From Hirudinaria manillensis (Eukaryota > Annelida > Clitellata > Hirudinida > Hirudinidae): a stretch of DNA of 64,000 bases. The notes beneath the pieces are model-generated. The model worked only from the letters and a program-made list of their open reading frames with translations, did no database searches and was not told where the DNA came from. The stretch lies in the NCBI GenBank assembly GCA_034509925.1, contig CM067528.1, positions 8,244,501 through 8,308,500 of the forward strand. Direction: 5' to 3'. A program made the position numbers and the translations under genes. This document shows, piece by piece, positions 1-19,500 of the stretch (its first letter is position 1; each line of letters opens with the position of its first letter).

Positions 1-3000
1 CAAAAGAGAAAATGTCAGGCTTATGTTTGAGAGAATGCGATTGGAAGAAGCTGCAGAAAGACAATCAAAGGTGCTCCAGGAAATGTCGGAAAAGCTTAGA
101 GTCAGTGGAGAAGCATCGCAGAATCCAAACCTTGAAATGTACCAGGAAGAGGAGACTCAAGTCTCAGAGGGAGCCATCTCACATGAGAGTGAAGATGCAG
201 ACTACAAGCTAATGTATGAAGAACTCAAAAAGGAGTCGATTGAAGTTTTGGCTGAACTTCGGGCAAAGGAGGATTTGATAGTTGAATACAATAGAGTCAT
301 TGAAGAAAACGAGGAATACAAGAAGCAGAATGCAATTTTGAAAAATACTTTGGCTAAAAAAAGTGATGAGGTGAAGCAGTTGAATGATCAAGTAAAGGAT
401 TTAGGTGAACAACTAGAAGAAGCTTTTACTGAGTTTAAGAGGGCAATAAATGTCATGCAAAATGAAAATGCGGACGAATATAACAAACTGAAAGCTGAAA
501 ACAAGGAGCTTCGACTTATTATTCAGGAATTGAATGGGGAATTGGAGGAGAAGGAAGCATTCATCAGCAGGAACATAGAGAAACGAGTAGAACCAGATCT
601 GAAGAAATTTGAACATCAAGATGAAGGATCACAGACTGATTTAGAAGTGATCGGAGATTCTAAAAACTCCACTTTTGAGAAGAGAACCCGATCACCGATT
701 TACGAGGACTTAAAAAATGCAATGCTGGAATCCAGAACCCTTCTCCAAGAAAATAACAATCTGAAGAAAGCATTGGTTGAATTGGGAAATGACAAGTCAC
801 AAATATTGGTTAACCATGATCCTGGTCTACAACAAGAAAATGAAAAACTTAAAGATGAGAATGAAAATTTGCAGTTCGAAATAGCCAGTCTTAAAAGAAC
901 TATTAGTGAACAAGGAGCATATTTGGCTTATTTGACACCAAATTCTAATGACATTGAGAGGGTAATCTTTCCATCAGAGGTTGACAATGCAAGAGTCTTG
1001 GCTAAACCAAGCTCAACATCTGGTGCATTCAAGGGAGCATCAGAAGTGAGAAATCAAAAGGCAGAAATTGAAAAGTTGACGTCAGAGGTAATTATTCTGA
1101 AGTCTCAGGTGGAATGTCTGGAAAAAGTGAAAGAAGAGATGGCAAAAAAGCATGAGGAAGAAGATATTTTAATGAAAGCAAAACTTCAATCTCTGGAAAA
1201 ACTCTATTCAGATCTGATCAAGAAATCTACAGAAAAAGAAGACAGGATTTTAGAACTTAATGAAACTCTGAAGGACCAGCAGAATGAGCTAATAGCAGCT
1301 AGAAAACTTGAAAATGAATGTGATAGATTGATTAAAGATTATCGAGATATCTCTGGAAATGTAACACTTGATGACATCTCAAATTCTGATAGAAAAGTTC
1401 TTCTTGCCGAAGTGAGGCAATGGCTCAAAAATCTTCAAAGCCAATCTGCTGATCAAAAGCAATTGAAGCTAGAAAATGAGAAACTTATTCAAGAAAGTGA
1501 GAAATTGAAAACTGAATTGGAAAAACTTTACATTGTAAATGAGGACTTATCAAGACAAAAAGACTTCTATGAGAAGAGTAATGAAGTTAAATTGGAAGCA
1601 ATTCCAGAAAAACTTGCAAACGAGACAAAAGAAGTTGTAAAATTGAAATCGGCACTTGTGGAGCTGAAAGATGAAGAAGAGACTTTAAGGAAACAACTTG
1701 AGTCATTAAAGTATCAGTTAAATAAAAAGGATGAAATAATTCAATCCAATGAAAATAATGTTAAGGCTGCATTAGAAGCAATAGAAATGGAAAATAGAGA
1801 TTTAAAAAGTAGATTAGAAACACGTTCCAATTTTTCGAAGGAATATGAAGATCAACTTTTAAATCAAATTGAAAGCCTTACATTGCAAGCCTCAAATCTG
1901 CGGGAACAAATTAAGAACAAGACAGAAGAAATAGACGACCTGAAAGGCGAGATGCTTAGGCAGAGTGATGCTTTAAAAGTTAATCTCGAATTTTACCAGA
2001 ATAAAGCATTGGACAGTGAGAGAGCAATGGATGAGGAATATCACATGTTGAAGGGAAAGTATGCTAATTTGTTGGCAGAAAAGGAAGATATGGAAAAAAA
2101 TCACACCTTAGCTTTTGTTGAACTGCAATCAAAACTAGATCAGTCGATGCAAGATTCGCTTGACCTTGGCAGAACCAAAGGTGATTATATCGAGCTCAAC
2201 AATAAGTATGACAGAGCAGAAAAAGATTTGAAGAAGTTGGAAATAAATTTAAAAAATGTCATGGCACAACATAGTGCAGCAGTTGAAAAAATAGTCTGCC
2301 TTGAAAAATATTGCAGAGATATGGAAGAGTTAAACAGTCATTTGAAAGAAAGGAATCAGGCCTCAGCAGATTCAGACAACAAAATCATCTTGGAATTAAG
2401 AAATGCAAATTTTGGCCTTGTGGAGAAGATGAATTTGTTGGAACAAGAAAAACAAAAGTTAATTATTGAAAAAGAGCAGACTCAACTTTTACTCGAAATG
2501 GAAAAGCTCAGAAATCTTTCAGTTCCTGGGGAGCAAGAAAGTCTTCCCAAATCACCTCAGAATGGCTTTAGCATGTTGCCTAAGATCAATAGGAGCTCAT
2601 CAATCTCTGTGCCTTTCAGACAGAGTTTGATATCTGTTTCTCCTGTTTCAAAGCCGCAACATATAACAGATTTCGAAGGAACTGGCTCCTCAATCCTCGA
2701 TGACTTTGGCACTCCAGAAAACCAAGACGTAAACATAAGACTTATAGAAGAAAATCAAATCCTTAGAAATACTTTAGATAAAATTGAATATGGTTTCTGT
2801 CAGCCAATGAGAGTGAAAAGCGAGGCTACCCAGACTCAAGCAGATTTGAACAAAAACCGAATGATACCTAGTGACGAATTAGATTGTTCCATTACCCTGC
2901 CTTTAGCACTGGTGGCAGAAAACAGAAGACTGTTCTTGGACGTGGGCAACCTTCATAACAATCTTCGGCGCCGTAGTTCGTTCATCATCCATAGCAATGG

Positions 3001-4058
3001 TTTATCTTCAGGACATTCTTCTAAACCATTGGAACAACAAAGACAGGATTTCGAGAAAACAGAACGAGCGTTCTTGGACGAAATTGCTTCCAAAAGCCTT
3101 GAACACCTCTCAGTGCTGATAGGTCTTGAGGAAGAAGTCGATCAGTTGTGGAAAAACAAAGCCAAACGACATAACGGATTTGTCAGTGGTTCATCTAGTC
3201 CCCACGAATCGTCTCTTGCAAAAAGATTGAAAATGCATAATGCTTCTTTAAGGCATTTGAAAGACCTGCTGCAGTCTGTTGTGGAAAATGAGAAGCTCTA
3301 TGATGCAGCATTATCTGAACTATCCTCTCATTACCCCCTTCTACTTGGAACGAACGCAGCCTTTCAGCCTGAAACCATTCCCATCTCTTCTTCAATTCAT
3401 CTGCTCCCCAATAGCGAAGAATCATCCAAGTTGCTCATGCAATTGCAGACACAATTAATGGTTGATATATATTTTTTTGTATATAAAAGTCATGAGCTTA
3501 ATATTGATTAAGATTTAGAATTATAGATAGGATATATAACTAGAGATGGGGTTAGAGGCTAGGATAGGGTTAGGTTCTTAACTAAATCTTATGGTCGAGA
3601 TTGCCTTTATTAAGAGTTAAGATTAGGGCTGGGGTTAAAGTTAGGGCTGAAGCTTGGGTTTTAGGAATTTATTGGGTTGTAAAGCTCTGTTGAACTTTTG
3701 ATGCTGATACTTTGCGATTACTCTATTTTTTTAGGAAAACGAGAGGAAGTACAAAGAGATAATACAGAAATACAGAAGACACTTAATATGTGCTGTTCAG
3801 GTGAGATGCACACAATTTACATAATGATGCAATTTAAAAGATTGGTTTTGTGAGTGAAAATAGGGATGAAGATCACAAATTTTAGGAATAATAGTTATTG
3901 ACACTTAGTGTATATAAGTTAAATTTTAATGATTGATATATTTTTTAAGAATGTAATGTATATTTCATCCTTATAAGGGCCAAATGGATCCAGAAGTAAA
4001 AGAGTCTTTATTAAACTTCATAGAATCAAAGAAAAATGAATCAAGGCAGGGAAACTAG
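1..4058 (+). CDS. Long coiled-coil protein, 3' part; UACA/RAI14/ANKRD24-like C-terminus
   Basis: The reading frame is open from base 2, so the gene starts before the window. Exons seen: 1-3460, 3735-3800 and 3978-4058, with phase-0 junctions (donors gttgat and gtgaga) and a TAG stop. The first exon encodes about 1150 residues of nearly unbroken heptad coiled coil (Leu/Glu/Lys/Asn rich), broken by Ser/Pro-rich stretches near 2530-2720 and 2980-3030. The two small exons give YRRHLICAVQ then GQMDPEVKESLLNFIE. From memory this matches the conserved tail of the ankyrin-repeat plus coiled-coil proteins UACA, RAI14 (ankycorbin) and ANKRD24, which act on actin, junctions and apoptosis. Ankyrin repeats would lie upstream, outside the window, so the family call rests on the tail only. 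It could also be an unrelated centrosomal or Golgi coiled-coil protein. The gene is certain; the family is a moderate inference. Confidence 0.6.
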
Positions 4059-5751
4059 ATTTTTTGGCTATTATTTTTTATAAGGTATCTATATATATTT
4101 CAAAAAATTATTTTTGTCTTATGATCAGAAACAGATAATACCATTTTTCTGTACCAAAATGTTAGATCCCCAGCTTATTTGTCCTATTATATATTATATT
4201 TTCTCTTCAATTAGAAATTTTTATTCAGTGTTGCTTTATGCCCTCATTACCTTTTACTGGTATTTCCTTGTTGCAATTGTAGTGATAATAATAATATAAT
4301 ATACAATTAATATATTTATTATCATGTTATATAATAATTTGTGTCATTTGGTAATTACTATTATAGCGATAACAAAAATAAGCCATGTTAGGCTGTAGTG
4401 CTGATTATTAGTACTTTATTTTATCTGAAAGTTGATCTAGGTGAAAGACTACCCCAATTCAAAGGAAATTCAGCTTTTCACACCAATATCATTTGCCTTA
4501 TAATGTTTGTATTCAAAGATATGTAAAGCAGCATTTCTAACTTGGAAGTTGTGAAGCACGGAAACCATATGCTTTGGAAGATGTGCTTATGCTTTTTTGG
4601 TAAACATGTTTAATCGGCAAGAGAATGCGATCATTTGAAGTCATCCTTCAGCAAGTGCATTAATACGTCATTTATCTATTTATATTTTCTGTATGATTCT
4701 GCTCGTTTGTCGTCGATTATGATAATTGTAAATGTGTTTAATTTGTAATATTTTCTTTTGTGATAAATTTTTGCCAATTAGATGTGTCATTTTTTAGCAA
4801 ACTCAGTCATTTTGGTGCTTTTAAACGTACTTATATGACAACCACCGATCTTGTTAACGTTTTGAAGAAATTGAATGTTTGTAGATTGTGATTTAAATCT
4901 TGAAACATGTCGTTTAAGTGACATTAAGTCTAAAATTCTTATCATTAAACAAAATTTGGAAATCCCTCAGCGCAACTCAACTTGTTTTTTCTGTTCCTTT
5001 TGAGTTCCATATTTGCCCGCATACCTTGTGTGTTAGAGTATTCGAGGCCTTCAAATTATTTTCTAATAAGATCTAAATTTAAATCATCCTAAATTTGAAT
5101 AAATCGCATCATGTTCATTGAACACATTAAGTTCAATTCAAGTGAAATCAAGGGAAAATAGTCTATACAGTTTTGAATGTACATCGCACGACACCGATGA
5201 TTCAAGACACATTACGAATGCACGAAACAAATCGACTTTATGCTAGCATATTTTCTACTTTAAATCGAACGTCGAAATTTGTCACGGATTACTCGAAACC
5301 CTATCGAGCTTTGAAATCAGTCGAGTTTCCGTCCGCTTGAGACACGAAATTCGATTTTTTACAAGCTTAACCTGTTTTAAATAAGATCAATTCCAGTTAA
5401 TTAATTATTCTAGCCACCAAAAGTCCGAAATTGCCACCGTTGTCCAATTACTCATGTCGATGGGCAATTATAAGAATCATATTGTTAGCGAGTGAAATGT
5501 GGAAATTATGAGAAGGCGCTTAGATGTAATTAAGATTTAAGTTAAGAAGTTGGCAGCGTAAAGATGATAATTTTAAGTTCTTAATATTTTGTCACATATT
5601 TGTCAGTACAAATAATTTGGAGATAAAGGGGGGTTTAGCTTAAACTATCCTTAACCCCGTTGTCTCTCTAACTATCATTGAGAAGCAAACATAATAATAA
5701 TTCATTTTTTAAATTCGTCAGCATAGGGGACGGGAGCTACTGTTTGAAGAT
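4059..5751. other. Intergenic region, no supported gene
   Basis: AT-rich sequence downstream of the coiled-coil gene. Short ORFs (for example 4114-4299) are hydrophobic, AT-driven and have no splice support. A possible splice acceptor at 5720-5721 leads into the microgene that follows. I see no RNA gene or mobile element here. Confidence 0.5.
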
Positions 5752-6003
5752 ATGAGTTTTGATATTGGCCATGAAGAGAATGACCGATTCAGAAACCCTA
5801 GTGTGTCGAGAGAAGCTATTCTGTGCCTGAGCAGAGGTCTTGAAGAAAAGATCATCAGACGGGTGCGAGTATTGAATTTGGACTAATTATTTCAGCCTTT
5901 TTTGGCATAGGCCATTCCGACGGCCTGTTTTACAACAGGGTTTGTTAACACCAACTTGGCATTCAACGGACATTTGTTCGCTGTGGTCGCAAGGACGTAC
6001 TAA
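5752..6003 (+). CDS. Putative two-exon microprotein gene (67 aa)
   Basis: Exon 1 is 5752-5862 (ATG in a longer open segment that starts at a candidate acceptor at 5722). Exon 2 is 5911-6003, ending in TAA. The intron is only 48 bp (gtgcga to catag) and phase 0. The predicted protein begins MSFDIGHEENDRFRNPSVSR, continues through a helical stretch with EEKIIRR, and ends in a mildly hydrophobic segment, FTTGFVNTNLAFNGHLFAVV. Amino-acid composition looks like real protein rather than translated AT-rich DNA, but I recognise no family. An alternative acceptor at 5896 would end the protein after five residues. The gene lies 206 bp upstream of the MOSMO start on the same strand. Further upstream exons are possible. 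Confidence 0.4.
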
Positions 6004-6208
6004 TTTAAAATTAATTTAAATTACTTTATTATTATTATTATTATTATTATTGTTATATGTGAATATGAGGTTTGTAAAAAATAAAAATATATTTAAGAGT
6101 CATTTAAAGTTATAACTTTTAAACTCTATTTTGCTTATTTCAATATGGTTCTTGAGTCGATGGGGTTGTTTTTGGATTGATGGAGAATTATAATGAAATT
6201 GTTTGAGA

Positions 6209-6930
6209 ATGGACAAGTTGAGCATTATATCTGGGGCTTTATTTTTAGCCGCTGATGTTTTTGCTATAGCCAGCTTGTGCATGTCAAATTGGGTCATATC
6301 GACTCTAAGTGGTAAAATTAAATTAGCATGTTATACCTTTTTGAAATGTATAATAAATTTTTCTTCACAGGAAATGTTTACATTGGTCTGCTCAAGACTT
6401 GTTTAGTAATATACAACAGACCAATGGAGTGTTACACTCCTGACAGCATTCAACCGGAATGGCTATTAACTTTTTTGTTAATACTCTCTGGAGTGATTTG
6501 TGTCACTGCCACCATTTGTCTTCTTATACTTTCCTGTTGGAAGATGAATGTAATGAAATTTGCAAGGTGGCTTGGGTTTATAGCAAGTAAGAAACAATTC
6601 ATGATTTTGTTATTCAGACATAGCTTCGATCAAACGTGTCTTTTTGATTGAATTGATTTTAGTCTATTAAAATTAGTTGGATATTCTAATTATTTAAAGA
6701 CTTTATGTTTATAAATTGTGATGTTATTTTGAACATTTCAAGTGGTGCTGTTTTGTCTTGCTGCTGTCATATTCCCTATTGGTTTCCACATGGATCAGAT
6801 TGGAGGTGAAGTGTTCCAGCTACCAACAAGCCACCATGTTGGAATAGCATACATTTTCTTTGTTTTGGCTTTATGGATAACAGTTGTTTCAGAATTATTT
6901 GTAGGCAAAGTATGCCTTCCACATTTTTAA
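6209..6930 (+). CDS. MOSMO: MOSMO (attenuator of Hedgehog), four-pass membrane protein
   Basis: Exons 6209-6311, 6371-6586 and 6743-6930 join in frame to give 168 aa; the human protein is about 167 aa. The N-terminus MDKLSIISGALFLAADVFAI, the middle segment KFARWLGF, and the end LFCLAAVIFPIGF...VGKVCLP match MOSMO (C16orf52) along its length. Four hydrophobic segments, a short N-terminus before the first helix and the claudin-like layout fit a tetraspan membrane protein. In vertebrates MOSMO works with MEGF8 and MGRN1 to promote ubiquitination and removal of Smoothened from the cell surface and cilium, damping Hedgehog signalling. That role here is by homology. The start at 6209 gives the family's N-terminus; an upstream ATG at 6203 in the same frame would add two residues. 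No truncation is seen. Confidence 0.93.
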
Positions 6931-7344
6931 TTACTTAGAAGCTTTTAGAAATTTTGGTTCTTTTTTATGGATTAAATGATGAAATCGGATATGAAGACTT
7001 TTAGTCATTTTATGTTGATTTAGAGTTCCAGATCATTTTGAGCAATGCAAATAGTTTTGGAAAAACGTGACAAGTCAACTTGTGCCAAGCAGTCATGAGT
7101 TACTAGTTGTTGGCTTTTCAATATTTATACTTGAACCTTTGGTACTCATTCCCATATCATTAAAGAGATTGTTAATTTGGCTATGAGACAAAAATGTTTT
7201 TAGGGAGTTGATGTTATGGGTCTCTGGTGTCATTGTGGCAACATGTGACTTTAATGAAATGTTTTGGCTGATGAAACCAGAAATCTTTTCAGTTTACGTT
7301 TCATTTATATACCTCGTCATTAAAAAAGTAGAAAGAGTAAATTA
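6931..7344. other. MOSMO 3' flank
   Basis: AT-rich 3' flank of MOSMO up to the transposon boundary. No ORF, RNA gene or repeat is supported. Confidence 0.5.
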
Positions 7345-8598
7345 GGGGAGAGTGGGGCTAAACGCACCACGGGTTAAAAGCACCATTGGATCTGTAGAAC
7401 AACACAATTTTAATGTAAATTCAATTTACCAAACTTATAAGTAATTTTTATGCCTGAACAAACTTATTGTTTTCGAAATTTGTTTAACTTTATCCACGAC
7501 AGACGAGTTTTTTGTTTTCTGTGGTGACAAGTAATTTTTTTGTGCGTCGTTAACTTCTTTGACTAGGCAAACCAGTTGGAATTAATTTTTATATCATTTA
7601 GTGTAATAAATGGACAAGACATTTAACTTTAAAATTCATCCATTGTTTTGTTAACATGATCGAGGAGATTTTCCACCAAGAAGTCAAGGGGTGGTTGCGG
7701 AGATAAATGCAACTTTAAACGGGGACGGTTGCAGTATTCATCAAAATCCCTTAAATTCTATGTTCGATTACGAGAGTTTTTTTTGGCAAATTGGTGACAC
7801 AAACGCCTATTTGCGAAAAAAAGCGTTTTATGAATGTTTTTGAAATGAATGTCTTTATTTAAAAATGAACTTGTTAATTTGTCATTTTTATTTCACATTG
7901 TAAATTGTTCTATAAATTACTGAAGTGTTACTGAAAGAGGCCTGGTCATCCAAGCTGTGATGCAGCTACATGAGGAATTTCAAAAACAGATAAAATTGAA
8001 GAGCAAAAGCAAAAACATGTTATTTCCACATAAATCAGCCAACGCAAAGTCACATAATGTTAGAAATGATGATGAAAGATATCTTAGTGCAATAGAAATT
8101 ATGCTGCAAGATGGTTTGTCAGGCAGTTTTGAAGGCCCAAGGTCTAGGGAAAGTTAAGTCGATTACTCTGCAAGCCATGAGATTTTAAAAGAAGGTAATT
8201 TTGTGTTGGTAAAGCTAGAAGGACAAAAATGTAACTTACTTTATAGCCCAAATTGTGGTCAATAAACTTTCTAATGATAAATAAATGGAAGTTACACATT
8301 TTTAAACAAAGCCAATTGAGTTTGAAGAAAAAATCTGCAAAATTTATTAAGTTTAGCTATGTTTGCAATCCGTCCGAAGGGGTGGTGTATTTTACAGGAA
8401 GGTGGGGCAAGTTGCAACACTCACAGGACCCCTTTTCAACGAGCTATTGTGGTTTTATTTTTCGAGAGAGAATTTTTATTAAAAGCCAATTTGAAGCCAA
8501 GATACATAGCTTAAACATGGTCCACGCTGATTACACCGCGAATAAAAAACGTGCGAAGACGAAATTTAAAAAGTGGTGCGTACAGCCCCGCTCTCCCC
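7345..8598. mobile_element. Decayed TIR DNA transposon, TA target duplication (Tc1/mariner-pogo-like)
   Basis: The ends are inverted repeats: 7345 onward reads GGGGAGAGTGGGGCT then ACGCACCAC, and the complement of the right end reads GGGGAGAGCGGGGCT then ACGCACCAC. This is 23 of 26 matching positions. Each end is flanked by TA (7343-7344 and 8599-8600), as expected for IS630/Tc1/mariner-type insertion. The interior (about 1.25 kb) holds only broken plus-strand reading frames. One frame, 7957 to about 8265 with one stop, ends with EGNFVLVKLEG, which resembles the C-terminal segment of pogo/Tigger-type transposases. No intact catalytic domain is present, so the copy is non-autonomous. The superfamily rests on the TA and the tail fragment; PIF/Harbinger or another TIR family is possible. 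Confidence 0.75.
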
Positions 8599-8600
8599 TA

Positions 8601-9112
8601 AGTTAGGAATGGAGTAAAATACAATAAAAAGGTGCTGGAGCGATGGTCCTATGCGCACTTCAACTTTTTTGGCTGGAGGTCTTGCGCAATTCGACGAGAC
8701 GAGGCCTTTAGCTCTCTGGAAGAAGTAACAGTTAGTAAGGAGAGGATGGGAAACAGCAAGGGTTGTAAAGGGCAGTTACACTCCTTCCACACCTGAATCA
8801 CAGATAGTCTGGGGTTGGTGTCGTAGTTTTATGATAAAAGTATGAGTATGAATGGAGTATAACTTGTGAATATAATAGGATGGATGAAAACATGAATTAA
8901 TTCTACTTTTTTTCGTTTTTTTTTTAAGTTGACAATTATTTTTGAACCTAAAACTGTGGTATAAAATTATTTATTACATTTTGAATGGTTAACTTTTTAC
9001 AAAATATAATGGTAATATTAGAGTACTTGGATTAGATGTATTTATCTTAGAAAACTTCTCGGTTCTTCTACTGCCTTTGATCACAAACTGAATATCGCCT
9101 GTTATCGTCAGG
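8601..9112. other. Intergenic region upstream of LONP1
   Basis: The first 230 bp (8601-8830) are markedly more GC-rich than the flanks and may be an unidentified repeat remnant. The remainder is AT-rich and should contain the LONP1 promoter. No gene is supported. Confidence 0.4.
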
Positions 9113-15910
<6,798 letters not shown>

Positions 15911-16593
15911 CACCACAGAATCCTGACGTGACATTTTTCTTTTAAGTTAAAACATCCCTTATGAAGGGTGATTAGAATTGCTGCAATGTATAACTGGGAA
16001 TTGTAGATTTATTTTCTGCATTTAAAAATCCCATACAAAAAGCATCACCAGTTTCAAAACTTTATAAATATCTAGAGCTAAAACTCCTTGAGATTGCTAG
16101 TTTTGTTCACTAGTTAAATAAAAATCTGCTAGTGATTCAGGCAAAGTGGGAGTTACGACCACTCCGTTTTGGATCAGATGACAGCCGTCACAACTCATTT
16201 CTGTGTCAAATTATTTTTAATAAATTTGACCCAGTGACAGTTCATCTTGTGAACTCATTTAAGATATAATCTAATATAGATAAATTGACATCAATTTTCT
16301 TAATTCAATTCAACAAACATTAACAGGGAGTCAACTTTTTATAATGTGCAGCAGCACTTGAGATGACCACTTCAAAAGGCTGAGAAGCACCCCACCATCA
16401 TTAATCCATGCAATACCTCCCTTAAGATGCTTATTAGTAGGAAATAGATTTATCAACATTTGTACAGGGAGTTGAATTAAAGCAAACAATTGAGCCTCGT
16501 AAAATCGGTCCAACAATGGGATCGGGATGCTTAACGAGGTGGTTAAGGGTAAGGAGTCCGGCAGATCAAGATGGAATGGAGATTCCATGTGGC
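15911..16593. other. Convergent 3' region of LONP1 and ZC3H14
   Basis: Tail-to-tail gap between LONP1 (+) and ZC3H14 (-). An AATAAA at about 16117 is a reasonable LONP1 polyadenylation signal. The minus-strand ORF at 16331-16588 lies in ZC3H14 3' UTR and has no splice or family support. Confidence 0.5.
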
Positions 16594-19500
16594 CTAATGT
16601 GAACCCTTTTCATCTGTTAAAGAAACATTTATGAATTTTAGATCTTGAAAGTTGTTGTTGACAGAATAGACTTATTTACACAAAATTCTCTTAAAAGATA
16701 AAAATCAGATTAACAAGTCACCTTCTATCTTGGCAAACCATTTGAGTTTGTCTTTACTAGGCAAAACAGGATGACTGAAGGGACACCTAGTCTTTGCACT
16801 GCAGCTAAGTCCATATCTGCATGGCTAAATAAAAATTCTACTTTCAAAGAGAATAAATCCAACCAATAATAAAAATTCATCAGTCAAATTTGAATTCCAA
16901 CAAACCTTAGGATGAGAGTAAGGGCAGCTCAAATCAGCACAACTTGGGAAAAACCTGCATTGAACTTTGGATGGTGGAAGAGTTTTAGGAAAAGACCTCC
17001 TGGACCTCCCACCCGTGCGAGCACTCCTCATCATTGGCACTGAATGAATGACCATACCCACTCAAATTACATCACAAAATTGCAATCAGAATGAGATTAA
17101 ATAACTACCCATTTTAGCTACAAATTTATACTTTAAAGCCAGTAATGTAGTGAAAAATAAGTGGCCCCACCCTTGATTGGCTGTAGTATTACGGTTGGTG
17201 CGGCCGTGAGGAGAGCACGAGGACCCGTGTGAGTGTAGGAGCAGGAAATGTTGGTGCAGGACGAGTTGAACTTACACTCCGGATGGACAAACAAGCATTT
17301 GTCTTTGTAGCGACAATTGGGAAAGGCTCTAGAATAAAGAAACTGTCAGCATCACAGGCCCCAGATATTGAATCAATTGCAATGATGTTAATATTGCATG
17401 TTGTCCTAAGAGAAGTATGTTGAAAGAAATTCTTCAATTACTGCTTTTCCAAAAGTCAAATATAGCATGGAAATTTTGCAAGCATACGAATACTCACTTG
17501 CAGGGTCTGTATGGATGATGATAAGGGCAGGCATCACCTGCTTTGCACTTTGGCCAGTATCTGCACCTCTCTAAGATTCTTTGCCTCTTTGTTTGATGAT
17601 CATTCTCATCTTCTTCTTCTTCATCATCATCATTGTCACAGATGACTAGAGATTGGCTGCCTGAAAGATTTGCACCAATGATAGAAAATAAATTTCACAT
17701 ATGCACATTCACAAATAGTAGAAAATTCTTTGACTTAAAAGCACTTTTGATAGAAACTAATAAGGTGATAACCATAAAAAATAAAAGCTCCTAAAAACAA
17801 ACCTAAAATGCAACCTCTACTGTTTAGAGGAGACAAGTCATGCTGGGATTGTTCCTCATCTTCAAAGTCTTCAAGGGTATCATCATCAAGGATACAATCA
17901 CCCAGGTGATCGAAAGCTCCATTAAGAGTTACAATGAAGTTGGTTGCATTTTGACCAGTCACCAGATGGCAACTAGAGGAGGGAGGATCTGCAAATAACT
18001 GGTTGCTCCCTGAAAAGTTCACGACTGATACTTTTCTCTCAGGTTTAGTGTTGATGCTTCTCTCACTGATCAAAATATAGAAAACATGCATTTTATCCAC
18101 ATCAACTAATCATTAACACTAAGAAAACTGACCTTAAAAGAATTTTCCTCAACTTAGCAGCTTCAACATTTGACTTTTCTGACTCAATTTCTGCCTCTGT
18201 TTTCAATTCTCTAATGTCTGAGTGCTTGTTCACTTCCTCAAAGTTGAATTCATCTTGTGACATCATCTCCACATCTCCAGAAATTTCATAAGGATAGAAT
18301 TGCTCTTCCCCTGATATTTCACCTGCTAGTGAGGGCTCTGCAACAGAAGCCTCGCATTTGATTCCTGTCAAAAAAGGCTTGTGTGTTAATATACATAAAA
18401 GTAATAGCAATTGCTGAATTGCTCATCACCAATGAAGAGATAAAAATCTCAACTTCGTTTTACTTGTAATTTGGAATCAAATTTAAAATATTATTCCACG
18501 AAAACAACTATAAATAACAATGACCTTCTTTGGCTTGCAATAATTGAGATGATCCACCATGAATAAATCCAATATTTGTAATGTTTTCCTGATAACCATC
18601 ATTCCTCATTTCATTCATCCCAGACTTTTGAGAGATGTCCTGTGGTTGAATTTGTTTAGATGTGGGTCTGTCAGGACCTATCTTCATTTGTCTAGATTCA
18701 TCATCCGTAGATTTATCAACATTTTTGTTGCTCTTCATCTCTGGCGGCAACTGATTTTTCTGTTTCTTTGATCTGATTTCCCGAGGACGTTTCCTCGAGA
18801 CTTGAGTTTGTTCAGTCTTTGAAGCGTTCGAGCCCTGCAGGGATGCAGAAGATATATTAATGCTCCAGAAATACATAAATCTAAACAATTTGAATTTTGA
18901 TACATTCGTTTCACTCATCTCACCCGAGTCGTGGCCTCCTGCAGTGGCTTTATTGTTTCTAGACTGACATTGTCATCATCATCTCTGTCTATGTCATCAA
19001 TATAGTCTATATAAATATAAACTTAATCAATTTGCTATCATTTTTTAAAATTATTTTTTCATGATTAATATAACATCAGTCATAATTAAGACAGTCACTG
19101 ATAGTAATCATCATAATTGACATAGATATAGTAATAACTAACATAAAACCACTCTCATAACCAACCACATTCAGATTTTAAACTGATCTCTGGCTCAAAT
19201 AAATCAGAGTTGGTTGTAATCCTTGCAGTATTAATTATTTCTTCTGCATGATTGGGTGATCTGGATTGCAGGCATTTTGACTCACTAGATTTGCTGCATA
19301 ATTTTTCTGACAATGAGAATGATCTAAATCACTTTATCAACCTTGATCACTTAAATAAAAACTAGATTACTAGATAAGGTTAACAAACATTAAGAACTGT
19401 ACATACACTATATCTGTAAGTTAATATAATATATGCATAGCTTTATGTCAGTCAGCATGCATATAAACATATATATATATATAGCTCACTTTTGCTTTTC

